DNA of 57,180 nt, taken from the IMG/VR virus record IMGVR_UViG_3300032282_004138, positions 1 through 57,180 of that record. One strand, 5' to 3'. Within the stretch, counting starts at the first letter, position 1. Each line of letters begins with the position of its first letter. Shown piece by piece: positions 18,701 to 27,402 of this stretch. The stretch comes from a virus. A program made the translations under genes and the position numbers. The notes under the pieces are model-generated. The model made no database searches and was not told the origin of the DNA. It was given only the letters and a program-made list of their open reading frames with translations.

Positions 18701-19214
18701 AATCAACATTTAATTGAAAATTATTAATTATGACACTTTTAGGTATTAAAAAATTAGCTATATCATTACCACTATCATAACTGAAAGAAAGTACTGTATT
18801 AACAATAGTGTTTGTATTAAAGTACGGGTCTAAATAAACAGACCCTTTCCAATTTTGGATGATATCTTCTAACGTTACCCTTGTAAATTCATAAAAACTA
18901 CCGAAATAAACATACCTATTAATATTAAAAGGGTTGAAGTTTAATCTAATAAAAATATCATTAGATAATAATATATCCGATTCTGTTTGTGTTAAATTTA
19001 AATTTTCTAAAGAGTAATAGTCCGACCACTGTCCACCTAACGTAAAATTAACGTTTAATCTAGGATCTAAATTAGTTGTAATCTCAAAATTACCAAAAGT
19101 GAAAAGAGAGGACCCGTTGGTAAACTGTAACCCAACTAAATTTGGCGCAAAGTCACCCTCACGTCTTTTATACGCATCGGTTAATGAACGGGGTGTTACT
19201 CTAACATTTCCCAT
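15759..19214 (-). CDS. Baseplate wedge/tail protein I-like protein fused to Cys-Cys modules (1151 aa)
   Basis: Residues about 450-490 (ELWRRLVINAWWLWKSKGTR, then VIEFFFNLFNIPG) match the core of P2 gpI-type tail proteins, where a Trp-x-x-KGT motif precedes a helix and Phe-Gly turn. This suggests a baseplate wedge component that carries the distal fibres. From about 690 on, the protein changes character. It contains a (Gly-Thr)n linker with VGTTLLRSV and at least five Cys-Cys modules such as VSQACCSKAI, SNKACCELRGG and LSQQCCIDYGF. These are the same module types as in the next downstream protein. The gene begins with a TAATG junction at 19214. The fusion of a wedge-like core with adhesin-like modules is the unusual feature. 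Confidence 0.7.
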   Translation of the reverse strand: MGNVRVTPRSLTDAYKRREGDFAPNLVGLQFTNGSSLFTFGNFEITTNLDPRLNVNFTLGGQWSDYYSLENLNLTQTESDILLSNDIFIRLNFNPFNINRYVYFGSFYEFTRVTLEDIIQNWKGSVYLDPYFNTNTIVNTVLSFSYDSGNDIANFLIPKSVIINNFQLNVDYNTNFIDLPAGEIYNLSRDYNKYVIWNVSTNQEVPVIGYTGSTDNYQYISIQTKGNPFPSLTASTFGQITYHLKPNANEVQLFFEQLSDFEKVLLNRLVTPIYTAKFDVPRESEGVFYYTSESFTWPVSDSYNLDINTRDYANYIQTLLDAANNFDKYKTDLMSRRFVSESIHEFDTNGGTANAIGDEIYGMKVSKLLRIYGREYDEVKKYIDGISFANVVTYNKLDNTSDELIKMMAKTLGFDVLLTVTTDNFDLLEQTKPSFQTPFSGYSRSLSAKELDIELWRRLVINAWWLWKSKGTRKVIEFFFNLFNIPGCMITLDEYVYLAENKLNVNETYNQLVKIFEVSGLADQTVSLANYPMDAYGFPRILPENLDNYFQMDGFWYNGGNTSAIGNNPHIGPYDFGKSYFTQFECFVPNFNDLLTGSTLITVNENYFNNYNEGTFIFDQNGLPVPYYGTGYANVLNNGSVNNAVVNSAGLTYVGGNNAPNYGVPSGDTYSMKISFTAGNKNVCDPCGVYQLSFGPDGVVYIDTNNTVYLTAQNCCQNYWLPITVNPPVCPSASNTLVDTNNVVLDGATNLTVSQACCSKAILGFDVAWDGNIKKCVIPQGTGTGTGTGTGTGTGTVGGTPVGTTLLRSVDGSQTVTPIPNYVCYWCPPQNTIQTICNVNDYLATLTTTQITQLAISLGWGTSGPFMITPESFISNIYTPFFNTYGCLLLDSNDKEISNKACCELRGGTWSLIGDSNKCIIPSTNPCGTPQVSPNTHVWFNTVNNSLVTQACCNQSTQYWVSPVSTGNNNVSLTINGTTTTFLDMPGYTTAQSYSYCSSCPNNLIQVTNELGSFIQEISSTSANVDLSQQCCIDYGFTWNTSLNKCTPTPVPTIYIVKTGNLSSAATVISGNLVNVCGAYNNGITTNTYLQGNQYQVYVPSGYTPATTPKVYTDSGLTTFLTSPFFEYNGILYQNINGTPVVYCTVGTIIP
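16827..16874. repeat. Hexanucleotide tandem repeat encoding a Gly-Thr linker
   Basis: The plus strand has five exact copies of AGTCCC (16827-16856) followed by three degenerate copies to 16874. On the coding minus strand this encodes alternating Gly and Thr inside the 1151-aa tail protein. Since the unit is six bases, gain or loss of copies would keep the reading frame and only change linker length. Confidence 0.85.
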
Positions 19215-20110
19215 TATAATGTTGGAACGTTAGTAATTGTATTGAAGTCTTTAGTGAAATCAATATTATTAACCAATTGGCGAACTTCGTGTAAAGGTTC
19301 TCCTGTAAATTGGTCTTGAATTTCGTATAGATTGTATTGTTTATAGATACGATTAGCGAAATCATAAATAGTGTACTTACCATCGGCAATAGATTTAATT
19401 TGGTTGCCGTAAATACCGTAAGCCAATGTTTCGATATCGTATTCAACCATATCTATTTCCAATATGATTGGATTAAAAAATGTGTTTGTAATAGATATTT
19501 CTTGAGCTGGACTACCGATATCAGGAAATTGATTTGGTCTAACATTTGGTGCCGAACTTGGTGTCAAAGTACAAAATACTAAATTAGATGTGTCATTAAA
19601 TCTATATCTAACAGCCTTTTGTGTTGTATTTGATAAATTAGCATTTACAGGTTCAGTCCTATTGGCTGATGTTATAACCCTAAAAAAATTAGGTATTCTT
19701 TGTCCCACATTGTTATAGTATTCAACACGATACCCAATCAAACTGGAAGCGTCTTGGATTCCTAAAGTGTTCATATCTAAAACAATACCTTTAATATCAG
19801 GAAAAGCAGCTAACACGCCACAATCAGTTATTTTAGTTCTAATCTCTTTTGGTCTTATGATAATATTGTAAATACCTTTTGCTGAAAAGTTAGCTACTGG
19901 TAGTTGTAAATTATAAAGACCGTCAAATAAAGGTACACCATTAGTTACAGGTGTTGGGTGATTAAATCTTGTTATTACTTGACTTGGTGTTAATTTTTGT
20001 AATGGTAGGGTTGGTGCAACATCTCTTGATGGAGTATATGTAAAATATATTTCCATATCATCTACCGTTACTGTCGCTGGTCTAACTATACCGTAATTTC
20101 CTGTTGCCAT
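19214..20110 (-). CDS. Hypothetical baseplate-operon structural protein (298 aa)
   Basis: I do not recognise the family. The 298-aa protein is mixed alpha/beta with little low-complexity sequence, unlike its adhesin-like neighbours. It begins MATGNYGIVRPATVTVDDME and has a C-terminal segment (YGIYGNQIKSIADGKYTIYD) that looks like a compact folded domain. It lies directly before the tail protein I-like gene and is joined to it by TAATG at 19214, with a three-base gap to the upstream gene. That placement suggests a baseplate wedge or connector subunit. No enzymatic residues stand out. Confidence 0.6.
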   Translation of the reverse strand: MATGNYGIVRPATVTVDDMEIYFTYTPSRDVAPTLPLQKLTPSQVITRFNHPTPVTNGVPLFDGLYNLQLPVANFSAKGIYNIIIRPKEIRTKITDCGVLAAFPDIKGIVLDMNTLGIQDASSLIGYRVEYYNNVGQRIPNFFRVITSANRTEPVNANLSNTTQKAVRYRFNDTSNLVFCTLTPSSAPNVRPNQFPDIGSPAQEISITNTFFNPIILEIDMVEYDIETLAYGIYGNQIKSIADGKYTIYDFANRIYKQYNLYEIQDQFTGEPLHEVRQLVNNIDFTKDFNTITNVPTL

Positions 20111-20113
20111 ATT

Positions 20114-20554
20114 TTATGTTGTTTGTGTAACGTTATAATATCCGTTTCTATATTCTATTAATCCTTGTAATGTTGTTATCTCCGACAACCTAGATTGTCT
20201 CTCAAAGATAGCTACATTCATTCTTTCTATAAATAGCTCGTTATTAACTTTTGGTGGGAAAACTAATCCCATTTTAGCTTCTTCTTTTATATCAAAAGTA
20301 TTTTGTTTGTTTGGAAAAACAATATAAGGTTCAAAGTCATAACCTGAATAGTATGTAAAAAAAGTTGTCACTAAACTAGGTAGTTGTGTAACATAGTTTA
20401 CACTATCAATTGTATATGAAACCGAAGTTATTCCAGTTAAATTTGTTGGATCGTAGGTGATATTTGTCACCCCATTGACACCAATTTGATATGGGTTTGT
20501 GAGACTATATGTTCTTACTAAATCTAATTTATTTGAAGTAAATCCTGTTATCAT
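20114..20554 (-). CDS. Hypothetical baseplate-operon protein (146 aa)
   Basis: This unrecognised 146-aa protein has a Thr/Tyr-rich beta-like first half and a helical, charged C-terminal half (NNELFIERMNVAIFERQSRL). It sits between the SprB-repeat protein (one-base gap) and the 298-aa protein (three-base gap), so it is almost certainly co-transcribed with tail genes. It could be an adaptor linking the repeat protein to the baseplate. That is inference from position only. Confidence 0.58.
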   Translation of the reverse strand: MITGFTSNKLDLVRTYSLTNPYQIGVNGVTNITYDPTNLTGITSVSYTIDSVNYVTQLPSLVTTFFTYYSGYDFEPYIVFPNKQNTFDIKEEAKMGLVFPPKVNNELFIERMNVAIFERQSRLSEITTLQGLIEYRNGYYNVTQTT

Positions 20555-20555
20555 A

Positions 20556-22490
20556 TTATACGTTCATTGATGAAGTTATTGTACAACCGTTAGCGTCTAC
20601 CACTTTAACAGTTAAGAATTGATATCCTACTCCTCCCATGTAAGTACAGAAAGGATTAGATACAATACCGTTACCCCAAGCAACGTTTGCCGGAGTCATA
20701 GTCCACGTTATATTATATGGTGTTACCCCACCATTAACACCTACTATAGCCTGTAAACAAGGTCCAACATTGAGACCTGTACAAGCCGGTGTACATCCTG
20801 ACATAATATTGATTATATCAATATTAGTTGTATATGGAGCTAAAGGTCCACTAGTAATTGTGTTACTACCAACAAAGCTTAATGGCATTGGTGGTTGTGT
20901 TAATGTGACAGTTGTTGTTGCAGAACAGTTTAGATAGAAAGGAACTGGTCCTCCAGCGGTCGCTGAATCGACAACAGTTATGGTATGATTACCCGCGTTT
21001 ACGTTTGTTAATGTTACAGTTCCAGGTCCAACAGCAGTTGTTTTTAATACACCATCAACATAATACTTCATACTATTAGATGGTACAGAATATGTGGTTG
21101 CATCTGATGTATAACTAGATGTAACGGTAATAGCTGTTGTAGCACTAAAACAACGTATATTGTAACCATTGAATGTAGGTGGTGTTGCCACACTTACACC
21201 TAATAAAGGTCTTTGTTTTATAGTAACAGTTTGTGTAGGTCCTGTACAATTAATATTATCATGTATTGTCATTGTATAAGTACCAGTAGGTAAATTATTT
21301 AAAGTAATAGGTCCGGTCAATGTTTGAGTAGAACCAGGATAGCCTCCACTTGATGAAGAAATGTTAACCGTATAAGGTGAAACTCCCCCGCTTGGTGTCA
21401 ATGTGATAATACCTGTTGAACTATCGTAACAACCTGAGTCTTTATATGTTACACCTAAATTAACTGCGATTGGTTGTGTTATAGATACAGGTAAATTTAT
21501 AATGTTACCAACATTGTCTGATATTTGTACATTATAACAAGGTGATGAACCAGGACAAGCCAATAAATTATTAAATGTTGCTCCAGCGGTACTACCAGTG
21601 ATTGTTTGTGGTGTTGGTCCTGTTAAAATATAATTATATCCATTAGGGTGTACACCTCCAGATGCCGCAACACTAATAGAACCTGTATTACCACCTGCAC
21701 AACTAACATTAGTTGTTGTTAATACACTACCTGAAATTGGTTGTGGTTCTGTTATAGTAAATAATCCCGAAACAACAGTACTACTAGCGTCAATAACTTG
21801 TACATTGTAAGTACCGGCACAAAGATTTGTAACACTTGTTGTTGATGAGTTTGTTCCCGGTAACACATTACTTGTATTACCTGAATACCATAGGTATGTA
21901 TAAGGTGGTTGACCCCCTTGGATTGTCACATTTGCACTACCATTACACCCACCAGGTGTTGTTACATTAGTTTGTGAATTATTAGAATTTAATGACAAAT
22001 TTAAGCTTTGAGGTTGTTGTAGATAATAAGTACCATAACTAATGTCACAATTACTATCTGTTATTTTTACCGTATATAGTCCAGCGGCAAGGTTATTCAT
22101 ACCAGCTGTTAAATTGGTTGATGTGAAACCTCCAGGTCCAGTCCATTGAACAGTTGTTGGGCTAGCTACAAAAGCACACCCAGAAACATTTGCCGTTAAA
22201 GTACCGTTATTAGCATTAAAATAAGTTATAGGTGTGGATGTAAAATTAATAGTACAGTTATTTAAAATTAAACAAGGTTTTTGATAAGCGGTTCCCGTGT
22301 TACCTGTTAAATCCCAAACACCAGATAAATTAACAATTTCATAAACTGGATTGTCAGTATCAGTATATATACCAATATCTTCAAAATTTTGTGTCAATAA
22401 AAATGGGAAATATAAAGTGGTAGCAGTAACAACTAAATTTTCAGTTCTACCAAAATCTTCATAACCAACTTTTCTTTTATATATTTCCAT
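20556..22490 (-). CDS. Tail protein with SprB-type adhesin repeats (644 aa)
   Basis: After about 95 residues of unique sequence the protein is built of roughly six repeats of about 85 aa. Each runs Cys, a Gly-Ser/Thr-rich strand, GGxxPYTYxW or similar, a Leu-x-x-GTY strand and a Val-x-Asp before the next Cys. The clearest copies include GGQPPYTYLW with CAGTYNVQVIDA, and GGVSPYTVNI with LPTGTYTMTIHD. This matches the SprB repeat family, named for the Flavobacterium gliding adhesin and widespread in Bacteroidota. In a phage baseplate operon it is probably a fibre or adsorption protein. The gene starts with a TAATG junction at 22490. Later repeats are degenerate. No signal peptide or type IX secretion tail is visible, so it is not a host surface gene in transit. 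Confidence 0.78.
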   Translation of the reverse strand: MEIYKRKVGYEDFGRTENLVVTATTLYFPFLLTQNFEDIGIYTDTDNPVYEIVNLSGVWDLTGNTGTAYQKPCLILNNCTINFTSTPITYFNANNGTLTANVSGCAFVASPTTVQWTGPGGFTSTNLTAGMNNLAAGLYTVKITDSNCDISYGTYYLQQPQSLNLSLNSNNSQTNVTTPGGCNGSANVTIQGGQPPYTYLWYSGNTSNVLPGTNSSTTSVTNLCAGTYNVQVIDASSTVVSGLFTITEPQPISGSVLTTTNVSCAGGNTGSISVAASGGVHPNGYNYILTGPTPQTITGSTAGATFNNLLACPGSSPCYNVQISDNVGNIINLPVSITQPIAVNLGVTYKDSGCYDSSTGIITLTPSGGVSPYTVNISSSSGGYPGSTQTLTGPITLNNLPTGTYTMTIHDNINCTGPTQTVTIKQRPLLGVSVATPPTFNGYNIRCFSATTAITVTSSYTSDATTYSVPSNSMKYYVDGVLKTTAVGPGTVTLTNVNAGNHTITVVDSATAGGPVPFYLNCSATTTVTLTQPPMPLSFVGSNTITSGPLAPYTTNIDIINIMSGCTPACTGLNVGPCLQAIVGVNGGVTPYNITWTMTPANVAWGNGIVSNPFCTYMGGVGYQFLTVKVVDANGCTITSSMNV

Positions 22491-23317
22491 TATTGCATAA
22501 CAAGTTCAGATAGTGTTATTATCGTAGGTGTATTAGAACCAAAAGGTACTATGGGGTTAAAATTAAAATTACCGTTATTTAATTTAGGGTTTAATATATT
22601 AATACCACTTGTACGCCAATCTCTATTACTAGGGTTACTATAATCTGTCGGGGTTAAAGGTACTGTGGGTGAAGGAATTGGTGGTGCAGGGATGTTTATA
22701 AATTTAACTACTTTACCAGTTTTAGCATTAAAAAATCTAGCATCCATATAAACGGTTCTATTAGTATTATTTTTTACAAAAAAATCATCATTTCTTAACC
22801 AATATAATCTATTGAAAGGTATGACAGGTTTTTCAGTGGCATAAACATTTAAATCTTCAGTAAAAATTAAGTTATTTGTGTCACCACTATTTGTATCATA
22901 AAAATATAGTCTAAAAAAACTCTTTTTAAACCCATTTCTATTTTTATTTATATCTAAACTTGTAAAAGTTTGTGGGGTGTAAGATAAACTATAAGACGAA
23001 GTGGTATCATCCCAAAACCTAAATTGTAACAATAAACCCTGATTATTATTAACCAAAGGGTTATTGTAAATATATTTTGTTGTTTCAGCATCAAATGTGG
23101 GGTTGATGGCCTTTTCTCTTTCGGCTAAAACAATATCCATTAAATCTTCGCCGTAATCTACAGGGTAAAATTCAGTTACAATAGGTACTTGTATAAATTT
23201 ACTAGCAGTAGTTGCACTAATAGATACCGTTTGAGCAACGTTAGTTACACCACTAACCGTTATTGTTTGTGCAGTTATTGTTTTAAAATCGTTCCTTATC
23301 TGATATTTTATTAACAT
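22490..23317 (-). CDS. Hypothetical baseplate-operon protein (275 aa)
   Basis: This is an unrecognised 275-aa protein with beta-rich, aromatic and Asn-rich sequence (RLYWLRNDDFFVKNNTNRTV) and a proline cluster at about 225-240 (PAPPIPSPTVPLTP). Its first seven bases overlap the end of the upstream 625-aa gene (23311-23317), and its end forms a TAATG with the SprB-repeat gene. The tight packing supports expression with the tail genes. It may be a connector between the wedge proteins and the repeat-bearing fibre. No domain assignment is possible by eye. Confidence 0.6.
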   Translation of the reverse strand: MLIKYQIRNDFKTITAQTITVSGVTNVAQTVSISATTASKFIQVPIVTEFYPVDYGEDLMDIVLAEREKAINPTFDAETTKYIYNNPLVNNNQGLLLQFRFWDDTTSSYSLSYTPQTFTSLDINKNRNGFKKSFFRLYFYDTNSGDTNNLIFTEDLNVYATEKPVIPFNRLYWLRNDDFFVKNNTNRTVYMDARFFNAKTGKVVKFINIPAPPIPSPTVPLTPTDYSNPSNRDWRTSGINILNPKLNNGNFNFNPIVPFGSNTPTIITLSELVMQ

Positions 23318-25188
23318 TCTTCTTTTATACTTTTTATATATCTTGCTGCTGATTGGTCTATTAAATCTGTAGGTTTTTGTCTCCTTACATATAAATTATA
23401 ATTAAAATAAATATAATGAGCCGTATTAAGAAAAGGGTAATCAACACCATTGTACCCCTCCTCAAAATAACCTTCAGTTAATAAATCTCTCCAAGCTATA
23501 GAACCGTCTGGGTATGTCTCATAATTTGTCGGTATATCTACTATAATTTCATTAGGTCCTGCCGTTTCTATATTTAAAGAATATTTTCTTAATTCTAATT
23601 TTTTAAACGGTTTATAATAATAACCCTCACCATCAGGGTTGGTATTAATACCAAATCTGTGTACAACTTCTGAAACTGTTCTTTCTAATAGTTCAGCTGA
23701 ATTATAATCAACAAAATCACCAACATATTTACTACCAGGTGTAGACACAATATCACCGTTAGAATTTACGCTCTCTACTCTTGATGTAGCTTTTTCAACA
23801 CTACCTATGCCAGTAGAATTATATTGTGATATTAATTCTATCGCACCACCACCTAAATAATTAGTGTTTATGGATTGATAATTATAATCCCAATCGGATG
23901 TTACATTTGACCATATATAAGGGTTTTTACCGGCTCTTTTTACTATAGTATAATATACTTCGGTTACAGGACCGTTTCTGTTGGTTACTAAATTTTTAAT
24001 ATCAATATCTTGATCGAATTGAAATAACCATGTGTCGTTGACAGAACCAATTGTAACATCGGAAGTATCAGGGTAAATATTGGAACTGTAGGAACAAGGG
24101 TATACACTGTATTCGTTTGAAGTTATAACCTCAAATTTTCTAACGTAATATTCTGATGGGGTACCGTCTAATTTTCTAAATGTTGGGTAAGGTGTTGAGT
24201 AATTAAAATTTGTGCCTTTAGTTACGGGTGATAATGAAGGACTAGTTCTAATAATAAACTGTGTTGAACCTGTACCACCAATAACATTATAAACTCTCCA
24301 TACACCATTTAATGAACCTGAAGCACCCATTCTTATATCGACAAAATCGTTGACTAATAGATTGTGTGGTGTAGGTGTTTTTATTCTAGCATATATTGGT
24401 TCATTTATTGCAAAAGAACCTGTCGTACTTCCACTTATATCAGTGGCAGTTGATAGTATAAAATTTGATGGTGAATTAAAACTTGTGTCGTCAGCAGAAG
24501 GTTGATACATTCTAACAAAATTACCTGTACCTAAAGGTATCATGGTTGGATCTATTATAACATCTAAAGTTAAATCCTTTTTAAGGTTATTTCCATCAAT
24601 GCCTAAGTTTTTAATTTTATAAACACCTTGTAAAGAATTATATGAAATATAACTATATAAATAAACATAATCATTTTCGGTTAAGTTATGATTTTGTACA
24701 CCACTTATTGTTAAATAATTATCATTATTTATAAGTGTGGTACCTAAATTTAAATACTGTAAACCACGATATGCTTGTGAACTTGCAACAACAGTACCAC
24801 CTGTTACTCTTGATGTTATATTAAAATTAAAATCTGAATCAGAAGGGTATGTTATTTGCATAACCCAATTACTTGGTGCAACAGGTGGGTTACCATAAAA
24901 CATTGGGCTCCATGCTGAATCATTATATTTTCCGTTTACATATGCAGTTGAGTTGGGTGACAAAACATTAGATGTATAAAGATTGAATTTCCCACTGAAC
25001 CTATATTTTTTAGAAGCTTCTCTTTCGTCTAAAAAAACTTGGTATTGGTTGACTATATCTATAATATCGTATTCAGTCAGGGGTTTAGTCTTTTCCTCCA
25101 ACCCTAACTGTATATTAGTATTAGTGTTTTGTGCTAGTTTATACCTAGCACTACCAATTAAATTTGTAAAACTATTTATATCCATCAT
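23311..25188 (-). CDS. Baseplate wedge-associated structural protein (625 aa), unrecognised
   Basis: This gene follows gp6 directly (TAATGATG at 25188), the position held by gp7/gp8 in T4. The 625-aa protein is beta-rich (Tyr, Asn, Ser, Thr) with a helical N-terminus containing YDIIDIVNQYQVFLDEREAS and a C-terminus with paired aromatic strands. I see no motif that ties it to T4 gp7 or gp8, so that equivalence is positional only. It could also be a structural spacer specific to this phage group. The start uses the first of two ATG codons; either could be correct. Confidence 0.62.
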   Translation of the reverse strand: MMDINSFTNLIGSARYKLAQNTNTNIQLGLEEKTKPLTEYDIIDIVNQYQVFLDEREASKKYRFSGKFNLYTSNVLSPNSTAYVNGKYNDSAWSPMFYGNPPVAPSNWVMQITYPSDSDFNFNITSRVTGGTVVASSQAYRGLQYLNLGTTLINNDNYLTISGVQNHNLTENDYVYLYSYISYNSLQGVYKIKNLGIDGNNLKKDLTLDVIIDPTMIPLGTGNFVRMYQPSADDTSFNSPSNFILSTATDISGSTTGSFAINEPIYARIKTPTPHNLLVNDFVDIRMGASGSLNGVWRVYNVIGGTGSTQFIIRTSPSLSPVTKGTNFNYSTPYPTFRKLDGTPSEYYVRKFEVITSNEYSVYPCSYSSNIYPDTSDVTIGSVNDTWLFQFDQDIDIKNLVTNRNGPVTEVYYTIVKRAGKNPYIWSNVTSDWDYNYQSINTNYLGGGAIELISQYNSTGIGSVEKATSRVESVNSNGDIVSTPGSKYVGDFVDYNSAELLERTVSEVVHRFGINTNPDGEGYYYKPFKKLELRKYSLNIETAGPNEIIVDIPTNYETYPDGSIAWRDLLTEGYFEEGYNGVDYPFLNTAHYIYFNYNLYVRRQKPTDLIDQSAARYIKSIKEEC

Positions 25189-27005
25189 TAAGATTTAGTT
25201 CTAACTTTAATATCACTACTTGGGAATTTAATTTCAAACATTGTGTCATACTCAGCAAACAACACATAATCAGATGTTAAATCAATTTCTCTTGTGATTT
25301 GGTCTGTATAAGCTTGTGATGTTGCATTAGCGGAATAGTTACCACCAACTTTATTAAAAATTTTAATATCAACAACGTTTAAGACACCTGCAACATTATT
25401 GACCGCCTCGACTAATTGAGCCATGAATATGTTTTGTCCCATTTGCCATTTTTTAATATCAAAATAGTCCTTAACCGTATTAATAGTATTATTAACAATT
25501 TCTCCTTGGTTGAATGCTTTATCTGTATATAAATCTATTTGAAATGCTAGATTAATTATTTTACCATCTCTAATTAAAACATAATCATTTATCATTCTAT
25601 AATCAGCTAACCATGTGGCCATATTTTCTTTTAAAGTGTTTGTTGATGAATTGTCTAACTTACCTGTGGAATCTAAACCTAAAATAGCAAACTCAACTTT
25701 GTTTTGATTCTCAGCAACTTGCATCCTAAAAGGAACACCAAATTTTCCTGGCATTTTAAAAATAGTTGCTACATAATCCTTAATAGTTACAGCTCTATTT
25801 TGTGACGCAAAATTATATTTTGTCATATATCTAACTTCTTCTATAGAAGGATCATCAGCACCACCAAAAGCTGGAACAGGATTATTAACTCTTAATGAAT
25901 TTCTAACCGCCTGATTATTTGTGGCTGTAGGTCCATTTATGACCATTTCAGTAAATCCAATTGAGTTTATAGTGTTAGACCCAATATTTGCTCCAGCTCC
26001 ACCACCAACACGATATCTAATAAATAAAGTTGTGTTAGGTTTAGGTATCTCACCCAAAGCCGTACTATTAAAAAAGTTAGCTATTTGTAAGATGTATTGG
26101 TCATTTGTATAACTTTGTAAATATTGTTTGTCAGAAAAACCAGAACCAAAGGTCATTTTACAAAAACCCGTATCTGTATATTCTTTAATAAACTTTCTTG
26201 TAACAGGCATCCATTTACCCGGCATTATACCACTGTTGTCTGTACTTCTTGTTGGGTCATCAATAAAAATTTTATCTTCCGCTAAAGAGTCTACTTCATA
26301 CCATCTTATATTAGGGTTAACAAATTCCGATGTTGTTGGGTTTGTATTGAATGTGGTGCCGTCTTTTGTTATAACCTGTTCAACTGAAACTACGTTGTTG
26401 TCTGGTAGGATAACTTCTAAAAAAGGTATCGAATCGTTTGGGCCTAAAACTTTTTTAAATACTTTTGTCACCCCATTACTAACAATTTCTCTTTTAACTA
26501 AAGTATAATTTGTAATTTGGTTATTAGCGTTTATAACAGGGATAATTAATCTGTTAGGTATACCTCCTGCGGAGTATGGTGAAGAAAAATCAATATCGTC
26601 TAAAGTTTCAAATGTTTGGCCTCCACCAACAACTTGAGCTCCAAATTTAATTATAGGTGCGTATCTAATATCAAATGTATCACCAAACACTGGGACAGTA
26701 ACAGAAAAATCCACTAAAGTGATAGAAGAACGTTTACCAGGTACTTTTAAACCTAAAGTTCTAGCTATATTCATAATAGACCTTCTTTCTTGAGCGTAGT
26801 CTATTTGAGTTTCGGTAAACATTCTATCAGTGTGGTACGATAACATGTCAGCCGTAGCAGCATTTAATTCAATTAACATTGTACCAATAGAAGCATCATT
26901 AAAGTCTTGATACAATTCTGGGTAAAAATGTTTTACATAATTTATTAATTCAGTTCTTACATCTAAGAAATTTCTCGCGAAGTAATTTATTTTTTTTTCT
27001 GCCAT
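25188..27005 (-). CDS. 6: Baseplate wedge protein gp6-like (baseplate J family)
   Basis: The 605-aa product is close to the length of T4 gp6 (about 660 aa). It begins with the conserved N-terminal region containing INYFARNFLDVRTELINYVK and DASIGTMLIELNAATADMLS, the helix pair that starts gp6/J-type wedge proteins. Another recognisable element is the central VRYMTKYNFASQNRAVTIKD, the counterpart of the J-family sequence that precedes the C-terminal dimerisation region. gp6 proteins form the inner ring of the baseplate and change conformation when the sheath contracts. It lies next to gp25 (four-base gap), the same neighbour as in T4. Confidence 0.88.
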   Translation of the reverse strand: MAEKKINYFARNFLDVRTELINYVKHFYPELYQDFNDASIGTMLIELNAATADMLSYHTDRMFTETQIDYAQERRSIMNIARTLGLKVPGKRSSITLVDFSVTVPVFGDTFDIRYAPIIKFGAQVVGGGQTFETLDDIDFSSPYSAGGIPNRLIIPVINANNQITNYTLVKREIVSNGVTKVFKKVLGPNDSIPFLEVILPDNNVVSVEQVITKDGTTFNTNPTTSEFVNPNIRWYEVDSLAEDKIFIDDPTRSTDNSGIMPGKWMPVTRKFIKEYTDTGFCKMTFGSGFSDKQYLQSYTNDQYILQIANFFNSTALGEIPKPNTTLFIRYRVGGGAGANIGSNTINSIGFTEMVINGPTATNNQAVRNSLRVNNPVPAFGGADDPSIEEVRYMTKYNFASQNRAVTIKDYVATIFKMPGKFGVPFRMQVAENQNKVEFAILGLDSTGKLDNSSTNTLKENMATWLADYRMINDYVLIRDGKIINLAFQIDLYTDKAFNQGEIVNNTINTVKDYFDIKKWQMGQNIFMAQLVEAVNNVAGVLNVVDIKIFNKVGGNYSANATSQAYTDQITREIDLTSDYVLFAEYDTMFEIKFPSSDIKVRTKS

Positions 27006-27009
27006 AATT

Positions 27010-27396
27010 TTATAATTCTAGTACTACAAAGTCTGATGATTGTAACGCTGAAATAGTTACAACATAATCAATTTTAACGACTGTAGTGTGTATGTTATCC
27101 TCTGAGGGTGTAACTGTTAATTGGGTAACTTGTAAATTGGGTATAAATTCTTTGATTGCATTATTTATTTCTGTTCTGATAGCATTAGCGGATATCTCGT
27201 CGTTTGGTTCAAAAAGATATTGTCTTAGATTGGCCCCAAAACTTGGTAGGTACAATCTTTCTCCTTTGTTTGTTAATAATAAATGAACTAAATCTGATTT
27301 TATTGCCTGTTTGGCATCGGTATTCATTTTCAAAAACTTACCATCTGGGTCGTCTTGAAATGGAAATTGAATATTTATGTAATTTTTTTGTGCCAT
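27010..27396 (-). CDS. 25: Baseplate wedge protein gp25-like
   Basis: At 128 aa this matches the length of T4 gp25 (132 aa) and TssE/gpW-type wedge proteins. Diagnostic sequence includes HLLLTNKGERLYLPSFGANL followed by an LFEPND turn and a helix, with a beta-rich C-terminus. In the family the GER and EP residues help tie the wedge to the sheath initiator. It starts the gp25-gp6 operon and has a GATATTTATA element only six bases upstream of its ATG. The strong RNR-side terminator just before that element isolates it transcriptionally from the replication block. Confidence 0.9.
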   Translation of the reverse strand: MAQKNYINIQFPFQDDPDGKFLKMNTDAKQAIKSDLVHLLLTNKGERLYLPSFGANLRQYLFEPNDEISANAIRTEINNAIKEFIPNLQVTQLTVTPSEDNIHTTVVKIDYVVTISALQSSDFVVLEL

Positions 27397-27402
27397 TGTA
27401 TC

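Noticed and set aside
20225-20236. TATAAATA, the T4 late-promoter consensus, on the plus strand
   Set aside because: It lies inside a minus-strand gene and points antisense with no plus-strand gene downstream; chance is likely in AT-rich DNA.
20556-22490. SprB-repeat gene as a captured host adhesin gene
   Set aside because: It lacks a signal peptide and type IX secretion domain and is locked into the operon by a TAATG junction, so it is a phage gene using a host-like module.
26128-26508. Plus-strand open frame of 126 codons inside the gp6-like gene
   Set aside because: It lies entirely inside a well-supported conserved gene with no promoter or protein motif of its own.
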